Positions 57,175 through 64,000 of a stretch of DNA of 64,000 bases are shown here, one piece after another. Source of the stretch: Poecilobothrus nobilitatus (Eukaryota; Arthropoda; Insecta; Diptera; Dolichopodidae); NCBI GenBank assembly GCA_947095535.1, contig OX352774.1, forward strand, positions 32,628,496-32,692,495, written 5' to 3'. The translations under genes were made by a program, and so were the position numbers. A model generated the notes under the pieces. It was not told the origin of the DNA. It did not search any database and saw nothing but the letters and a program-made list of their open reading frames with translations. Position 1 is the stretch's first letter. Each line of letters starts with the position of its first letter.

Positions 57175-57545
57175 TAATCAAAAAAAAATTTTATTTCCGC
57201 TCTTTCGAAATCTCGTTTTCTAAAATCCCGCTTTTAAAAATCCAAATCAAACTCTAAAATCTCTCTCAATTTTGTAATCAAACCTTTGCCGCCCCAAATT
57301 ACCACTAAACCAATTATAAATAAAATTCAATATAAAAAAAAATCTATGCCTTTCACTTATCATGTCCCCCTGTAATAAAAATTTAAAAAAAAAAATTAAT
57401 TTAAAAATAAGCGAGATTTTTTATAAGGAAAGTCAGATTTCTGACAATAGCACGATATTGGCATGGCGAGATTTTGTAAATCGGAATTTTGGGAAAGTGA
57501 GGTTTTGGAAAAGAAGAATTTGAAATGCGAGAATTTGAAAAAGTT
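57175..57545. mobile_element. small foldback element with 15-bp iterons
   Basis: The left end has TCGAAATCTCG (about 57205) and CTAAAATCCCG (about 57220), 15 bp apart, then further AAAATCC-type blocks. The right end has GCGAGATTTTG (57466), TCGGAATTTTG (57481), GTGAGGTTTTG (about 57497) and GCGAGAATTTG (about 57527), at 15-16 bp or twice that, inverted relative to the left. The unit CGAAATCTCG/AAATCCCG resembles the 22.6-kb element. The middle is AT-rich and non-coding. Confidence 0.6.
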
Positions 57546-57549
57546 CTTT

Positions 57550-59035
57550 TTATTAAATTAAATAATTAGTATTTATTTAATTCCGAGTATTAAATAATTC
57601 GGAATTACATCTCGCTTCTTTGTTCTAGTCGTATTTGGTTGCTTTGTCTATGCTTGCCAAAAAGCAATTTATATTTTAAGTGTTTGAACGTTCAATGGTA
57701 TATTAAACTGAACTTTTTTGCTACAAATCCCTTTTTCATCATCCATAAAAAATAACATCATCATCATCATATTTATTTTATTAAATTTAGACTTTAAAAA
57801 ATGTAAATAAATATTTTATTGTAACTGTATTCGTAAATACTTGATGGAATATCATAGCAGCGGTAGTCAGCCTTTCGAAACACATTTTCAGAAGCTATTT
57901 ATAATATCGTGATGTTTCGTGTCCATAATGTGATATAATACTAATAGTATAAATAATCGACTTAAAAAACGAATAAAAATGTTTATCGTACGGCCGACAA
58001 ACAACAGACTATCTCAGATATCGGATGTATATTTTGAATAGTGCTAATTTTGTTGAAAGTTTAGAATGTTAAATAAAAGGGTTGATATATTTATATAAAC
58101 TCTTATCTTACATCTACATAAACCCTAGTAACAATGCATCTATATAAATCCTTATATATTTATCCAAATCATATTTTGGACTTTGGGGACAATAAACTTT
58201 TTCACTAGATTTTTTTAATTATTTTTATAAGATTTATAGGGAGGTTTTACCTATTTAGCAATAAATAAAAGACATAATTTGAGTTCGTTTGAATATTTAT
58301 TAGCTATGAATAATTCATATTTTAAAATAAACACATAAAAAGGATTTAGTAAAGCAAATAAAGTTTCCTTCTATATACATATTTTTAACAAAAACCTATT
58401 TTTATATAGTCTAGTTATAATTTTCACTTTAATATTTTTTTATTACCAGATGCTAACATACAAATCATGTAATAAAAAATCCTATAAAAATTATAAAATT
58501 CACTTAAAAAAAAAACTAATAATAATCAGAAACATTTTACTGATCATATTAAATAAAAATTGACATCTACACTTTTTACCTTGGCTACAAGTAACAAGGT
58601 AACATCACTACTACAAGTAACATTACTTTAATGATATTTTATCCTTCCATTATTCTTAGATTGTGTTAAAAGAATCACTCCTGTGGAGATATAGAAAAAG
58701 CAATGACTTGTTATCCTCTATGATTGTCTGCAGCAAGTTATTGTTCAGAGTAAGTATATAGAGTATAGCTATTTCTCCACAACATCATCATCGGTACATT
58801 GAAATAAAAAAAATAAAATTAAAATCTTTTCTTCAAATTCATTCCAATTTATTGTATTTCATATTATTTTACACAGACATGCACATAATATATACAGCTT
58901 TGCAGTGGCGGTCATTTATAGGAGAGATGGTAAATAATTAATAGATTTGGATTTTTCAAAATTATATGCATTTTAATAAAAAGCTAATTATTGAATAAAT
59001 GAAAAGAAAATTATAAAGAAATAAATAAAAACAGC
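57550..59035. other. AT-rich stretch, nothing recognised
   Basis: A short ATCATCATCATCAT run is at about 57752-57768. No other supported feature. Confidence 0.4.
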
Positions 59036-59064
59036 TATAAGACCAGACTGTATTTCTCTTTTAA

Positions 59065-59350
59065 AGCGATAATAAAGTCGAAACCGTGATTTTTTTATAT
59101 TTAATGTTTTTACCGCTTCAAAGGTGAAATAAAGTCAAATCGGCCATATTTCTGTTTTCCAAATAATATGTTCTTTACCTTTTTTTTCGTTTTATATTTA
59201 AAACCGGTTGTTTATGCCGCTTATTTCAGAACGTTTCTTTTAACATTTATCAAAAATATATGTCTAATTTCGGGTTTGCTATGGATATATTCGGTTTTTG
59301 CAGAGAGTTTAAGTAAAATAAATTCATGCAATAAAGTCAAATCATTTTAT
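59065..59350. repeat. weak repeat block (AATAAAGTCAAA)
   Basis: AATAAAGTCGAAACCG (59070), AATAAAGTCAAATCGGCC (59128) and AATAAAGTCAAATCATT (59330) recur within 280 bp. The spacing is irregular. The 64-codon frame at 59168-59362 is Phe-rich and not recognised. It may be a decayed relative of the iteron elements. Confidence 0.25.
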
Positions 59351-59399
59351 GTTAAACTTTAAGATAAAAGAGTATATCTCCTTTTCCAGAAAGTCTTAA

Positions 59400-59515
59400 A
59401 ATAATTAGGAGGGAAAATTGTATATAACTATAGTTGTTCAGATATGTATGTAAGAAAAATAATTTGAGGAGATTTTATGATTTACTGCAAGATCAGGATT
59501 ATACTTAAACTTTTT
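59400..59515 (+). repeat. DR-I fragment, weak
   Basis: AATAATTAGGAGGGAAAATT and GAGGAGATTTTATGATTTAC, then AAGATCAGGATTATAC, resemble blocks at 39041-39225. It is short and diverged. Confidence 0.35.
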
Positions 59516-59519
59516 CCAT

Positions 59520-61580
59520 AATATTTATTTATTGTCTATGATTATGGAAGATTCTGATGAAGAGTATTAAAAAAATGTGTTATTTTGCCTTCCAATTCCA
59601 GAATGTTGAATTACAATCAAAAAAATTTTTCCAAACGGTAATCAGACCGCATTTTAAAAAATTGCGATTTCGGCTTTAAAATAGATTCGGTCTTCTTACT
59701 TGCGTCATTATTTCTGGGCACCAAGTTTAATTTAAATGAAACTGTGTAATTTGCTGGGCCACTAACATAATAATATAATATCAATATTATAATCGGGATT
59801 CGTGAATAAAAATAAATTAAATGTAAAAAGCTTTTAAATATTTCCTTATTATCACTATCTACCCATCCATCAGTCCATCTGTCCATCTGTACATCTGTAC
59901 ATCTGTCTATTTCCAATACTTCTACTTCATAGATAGATGTCATTAAAAAAATAATATTATTGAACAAAATCAAGACGCTATGGAACTACAGTCCACCAAA
60001 ATTCATAAAAACCTTATATTTAAATGATCATATAATTAAGTTAACTTTTAAGTTAACTTTAAGACATAAATATGACATAAATTTATTTTTATTATTCCGT
60101 ATTTAAATTTATCCTTACGTGAAACTTGAATTATGCAAAACTGTATCCTTCGTATTTATAGGAGAAGGACATGGAAAGGATTCTTGGGAAAAGCATTTAG
60201 AAAAATTTGGGTTTAAAAAGGATGGCTAAGAAAATCTGGAGGAAAAAATAAAGGATTTTAGAATTTAGAATTCTATTTAAGTTTCGTCGCTGTTGTTTTA
60301 TACTAAATGGGAAAATATTTTAATACAGTGATTCACAACAGATTTACAAAATTAAACAAATTATTAGATTAGTTTTAAATTATTGTGTATTGAACTTATT
60401 GAGAATAAAAAATTATTGCATTAACAAAAAAAGATTTTACTTATATATAAAAAAGCGAAAAAATGAAATATTTTTAAAATGTATTTAAATAAATTCTGTT
60501 TATTCAAAAACTGATCATTTTTACTGTTTAAAAGAAAGAATTCTACCCCTTACTCTTATACTTAGAATCAATTTTTACAAGTGAATACAATATGTCATAT
60601 GTATCTTGAAAAATCTAAAAAAAAAAGATAAAATTTGCACTTCTTTTTCCTATACATTTTCTATACAACTGTTATATGTATTTATTTTCCTCTTAATTAA
60701 AATCTTATTCATCTTTCAAGATTTAAAATTCTTTATATTAATATAAAGTTTAAGGGGGTGTAAGGACTTTAAAAAAAAAAAAATTATTATTTATTTATCA
60801 TTACAATATTTTTATTAGTGTTTGCATATATAACTGCTTATCAATAGGTACTCATATGTACTAACAATCTCAATTTACCATATTTCTTTTCTTTTCTTTT
60901 TATATTTTTTAATAATAATTCAATTATTTTATATATCCTTCAATATTATGCAACAAGTATTACTCATCACATTATAATGTAAATATTATGTACATATGCA
61001 TAAAAAAATCAATAATTTTAAAATATACAAACATATATGTATGTCATAGCATATATAAAATTATACCAGAAGTTTGATATAAACTTTTTATCATATATTC
61101 ACATTCCTAAATTTTTTTTGATAATCTCCATTTTATTAAAAACTTCACGCTGTGTAACAGAATTTTCAATATCCTTTTAAATATTAAAGACAAACTATAC
61201 ATATGCAATATTAATAAACAGTTAAACTATAGATATTTATTAAATATATATATATATTAAATAAATTAAATTAAATATATATATACTACAGTATGTATAT
61301 GAATCAAGAAAATTATGAAAAGAAAAAAAAAAAAACTTGAAGATTAACTATATATTATACAAGAATAATAACTGAAAAGTTATCCTTTTTTTTATAATTC
61401 AAATAGAAAAGAATCATATAATAAAAATTTCGAAAGATTAAAACAAGAATCAGTATTAAAAAATCAATTTCAGTATATTGGATAAGTTCTAAATAAGATT
61501 TAATATCTAGAATAAATATCACATCAGCCAAAATAAAAATTAATGGACTTAAAACGCTAAATTAAATTAATGTTGATTAA
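59520..61580. other. AT-rich stretch with a decayed octamer-like repeat
   Basis: At about 59860-59915 CCATCTGTCCATCTGTACAT, then CTGTACATCTGTCTAT, is a degenerate tandem run of 8-10 bp, like the (CCGT)n ends of the DR repeats. The remainder has no supported feature. Confidence 0.4.
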
Positions 61581-61583
61581 TCA

Positions 61584-62166
61584 TTTGACTCATGACGAAG
61601 TCAAAGTGGTTAAGTTGGCAGTCTTTCATTCTGACTTCGGACGGTAGACATTGGTCATATAAAAAAAATAAGTTGTGATTTCATATCGTAAAATAATAAT
61701 AACAATAATAATAGCTGCTACAAAGAAGCTACCTTTCGTAACATCATGCAAGAAGGTGTTGCATATGTTGCATCATGTGAACATGTTGTAATAATAATAA
61801 TAATAATAATTCTAATAATAATAGCTGCTTCACAGTGAAGGAACAGGAAGGCAAACAATTTATTACTTCATTCAGGAATATGTATATACTGTTATATGTT
61901 GTTGTAACTGATGATGGTTATCTTCACTAATCGCAAAATAGTAATAATAATAGCCGAATTTATTGTTCTCTTACAATCCCACTCCCCAATCCTATGTTTC
62001 TGGATTATTGTTTTATCCACTTCCACTCCTATCCTTCTTTACTAACCAATATACTGCATTAGCACCTAGGGGTTTTTTCCCATTATATTGGTTTAAAAGA
62101 GGAGATGGGTTTAATCAGTAAGACACTATCTTCTTGGTGTCTTCGAAAAATTCCCCCCTCAAATTA
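61584..62166 (+). mobile_element. SINE-D copy, plus strand, with head
   Basis: A tRNA-like head is seen in TTTGACTCATGACGAAGTCA, then AAGTGGTTAAGTTGGCAGTC (A-box side) and a poor B-box region (GACTTCGGACGG). Triplet-rich segments (TAA/ATA at about 61690-61715 and 61792-61825) and GTTGTAACTGATG follow, then CAATCCCACTCCCCAATCC, ACTCCTATCCTTCTTTACTA and CCCATTATATTGG. The tail is AAGACACTATCTTCTTGGTG, then TCTTCGAAAAATTCCCCCC. It is collinear in inverse with 45186-45993. A clear poly(A) is lacking. Confidence 0.6.
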
Positions 62167-62169
62167 ATT

Positions 62170-62565
62170 AACTACAACCATTACACATCTTATTGTTTTC
62201 TGTCATATAAATATAAAAATTTTATCTAAAAAGTTGTTGATGAGAAGAGAAATATTTATTATGATCCATTAAGAAGAAAACTTCCACTTGTTTGGGAAAT
62301 TTCTTACAATAGGACAAAAAAATACTTCAATCTTTCTGTATTTTAAGAGTATTCATATTAGCTTTAAAAATATTCTAAAGCTGATAATCGTCTATGAATC
62401 AATAGGAAACAATAGTCAAAGATCATGGCTAATATCTCATAACAAGAAGGAATCCATTTCCATTTAAAGATGATATAGTGTACGAATCGAAGAAAAACCT
62501 ATTTATCATAAAAGCACTCTAATTCTTTTCAATTTCTGATAGATGATTAGAATATTTTTCAAAAC
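62170..62565. other. AT-rich stretch, nothing recognised
   Basis: No supported feature. Confidence 0.4.
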
Positions 62566-62566
62566 T

Positions 62567-62725
62567 TATACAGAGTGTCCGCAAATCGAAGGTCACAAAG
62601 AACGGAGGTGACATGACAAGTCGAAACAAGCTAAAAAATATTCCGAAAAAGGTGTCTATTCTTAATGGTTTCCGAGATAATCAACTCCTTTCTTCGTGAT
62701 CTTCCATTTTCGTACACTCTGTATA
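62567..62725. mobile_element. 159-bp palindromic MITE-like element
   Basis: The left arm TATACAGAGTGTCCGCAAAT, then CGAAGGTCACAAAGAACGGA, is matched by the complement of the right arm (ending TTTTCGTACACTCTGTATA). The complement of the right arm reads TATACAGAGTGTACGAAAAT, GGAAGATCACGAAGAAAGGA. Arm identity is about 85 percent over roughly 45 bp. It is flanked by TATA-rich DNA, so target duplications cannot be judged. Confidence 0.7.
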
Positions 62726-62729
62726 TAAA

Positions 62730-63130
62730 TAATTAATATAATTCATATATTTAATTTATGTATTTTCAAAGCTTTTACTTTATCACACAAGCGTATAATA
62801 ATTTAAAATATTAAAATATAAAATAACTTTTACTAAAATATTTATTGTAATTTTTTTTTTATAAATCAATTCTATAATAAATCCAGAATAGAATTTAATA
62901 TACTCGTAAAATACATATACGTATAACTTAAAAAGTTAAACTCCATAATATATTATTAATATATATATATATATGAAATATCTAACAATAAGAAGAAATA
63001 ATAAATAAGAACTATATTTTAATTTAAATATCAATAAAAAAAACAAAATTAAAAATTAAAGAGATTTACATTTTTTTATTTATTTACTTTAAATGTTACT
63101 TATCATACAGAAGTATGCAATAATACTAAA
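62730..63130. other. AT-rich stretch, nothing recognised
   Basis: No supported feature. A TA run lies near 62960-62973. Confidence 0.4.
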
Positions 63131-63132
63131 AT

Positions 63133-63270
63133 TATTAATTTATTTATTTATTAATATCTATAATATTACATAATAAATTTAGTAATATCAGTCTCGGCTA
63201 CCAAGGGCGGTTATGGGGATACTTAAATTGAAATTACTTTATTATTTAGCTTATAAAATTATTAGATATA
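63133..63270 (-). mobile_element. truncated SINE-B tail, minus strand
   Basis: TTTATTTATTTATTAATATC, AATATTACATAATAAATTTA, and CGGCTACCAAGGGCGGTTAT match the 3' part of SINE-B (compare 13070-13150 and 33117-33205). The tRNA head is absent. The sequence gives way to the palindromic element starting at 63272. Confidence 0.55.
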
Positions 63271-63271
63271 C

Positions 63272-63906
63272 AGGCTGTTTCCAACTCGATCGTCTTTCTT
63301 GAAATAAGTGATCGGGCATGTCGAGACGAAAAAAAATTGTATTGGAGCGGGGGTCTATTCTGGACCCTTTTCGAAATATGAGGGGTTGAAGATGTTTTAG
63401 CGTTCATAAAAAAGTCAATAACTTTTGAAAGGCTCGCTATAAAGAGATAAAAATTGTAGAGTAAGATGTGGCTTTAATTTTTATGTAGTAATAATCCCCA
63501 TATGCCCAACAGTTACAAAGTTATGAAGGTTCAAATTGATTTAAAATCAAAAAAATATGTTTCAAACTCAATTTTCTTTTGAAACACCCTGTGGATACTT
63601 TTTATATCATATTTCGAAACAGTTTTTCAAGCACTATAATTAGTACCTAATAACTTTTTCTCTATCTCTAACCGTTTTTGAGATATAAAGAATAGAAAAG
63701 TATTTCATTAGTACATCATTAACACAAATAAAATAATAAAGCTAATAACTTACTCTACAAAACTCATTTTTTTTATCTTCCTATAGCAAGCCGTTCAAAA
63801 GTTATAGATTTTTTTATGAAAAGGGGCTAAAACATCTTTAACTTTTCATATATCGAAAAGGGTGTAGAATAGACCCCCGCTGCAATACAATTTTTTGTTC
63901 GTCCTG
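63272..63906. mobile_element. palindromic MITE/foldback element
   Basis: The left arm, about 63322-63480 (AAAATTGTATTGGAGCGGGG, GTCTATTCTGGACCCTTTTC, TTGAAGATGTTTTAGC, TCAATAACTTTTGAAAGGC, GTAGAGTAAG), is the inverse of 63735-63902 (complements read AATTGTATTGCAGCGGGGGT, GTCTATTCTACACCCTTTTC, and so on). CAGGCTGTTTCC at the left and GAAACACCCTGTGG near 63578 are partially complementary, which may mark an older inner boundary. It is non-coding. Confidence 0.7.
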
Positions 63907-64000
63907 AAAATTTTTATTCAACTTAATTGTTTTTTTTTGGTTTCATTCTAAAATGTAAGTATACTAAATTAAAAATATATATGGATGTATGGGTATATCA

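Noticed and set aside
59617..59973. 118-codon minus-strand frame with a DRCTDVQMDRWTDGW segment
   Set aside because: That segment is the translation of a degenerate CCATCTGT-type tandem run typical of the DR repeat ends. The rest is low complexity.

Overview
The window is very AT-rich (by eye about three quarters A+T) nuclear DNA from an animal, most likely an insect. It has no operons or bacterial signals and no long reading frame. It holds decayed non-LTR retrotransposons, tRNA-derived SINEs with poly(A) or (AAAT)n tails, foldback and MITE-like DNA elements, and microsatellites. The repeated (CGGA)n-type motif next to an AATATATATAC block, inside repeats ending in a GGGTATAAAA-like terminus, is a style I associate with fly (Diptera) genomes. 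I place the organism as a probable dipteran, at moderate to low confidence. No complete host gene can be supported; one possible terminal exon lies at 41070-41326.

Layout. 1-5.1 kb: a repeat with a 460-bp internal duplication, a perfect 113-bp inverted repeat, and three tRNA-like retroposons. 5.1-22 kb: dispersed repeats of two related kinds (called DR-B and DR-C here), SINE copies at 10.3, 11.7 and 13.1 kb, and long featureless stretches. 22.6-24 kb: a 729-bp foldback element whose inverted ends are built of 15-bp iterons. 24.9-31.7 kb: two copies of a roughly 480-bp repeat flanking a Jockey-like LINE end, a LINE 3' end with its tail, and a larger reverse-transcriptase pseudogene. 33-38 kb: SINEs, and a DR-B repeat split by a LINE insertion. 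40.6-47.3 kb: SINEs, the candidate exon, a 2.34-kb giant palindrome, a SINE nested inside another SINE, and LINE fragments. 48.3-50.5 kb: an element with short inverted ends carrying about ten copies of a 147-bp tandem unit. 51-64 kb: more SINE and DR copies, a transposase-like pseudogene at 55.7 kb, another 15-bp iteron element at 57.2 kb, and two palindromic MITE-like elements at the right end.

How the parts relate. The LINE copies at 26.9-28.0 kb and 35.6-36.2 kb share their 3' tail with a SINE family (called SINE-D) that has several copies here. This is the expected arrangement when a SINE borrows a LINE's reverse transcriptase. SINE-A and SINE-B share a tRNA-like head but have different tails. 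Several DNA repeats carry internal tandem repeats, from two copies of 460 bp to about ten copies of 147 bp, so satellite-like arrays appear to be arising inside mobile elements. Family names (SINE-A, B, D, E, G; DR-A, B, C, F, I) are local labels only. All similarity statements come from reading by eye, not from alignment software.
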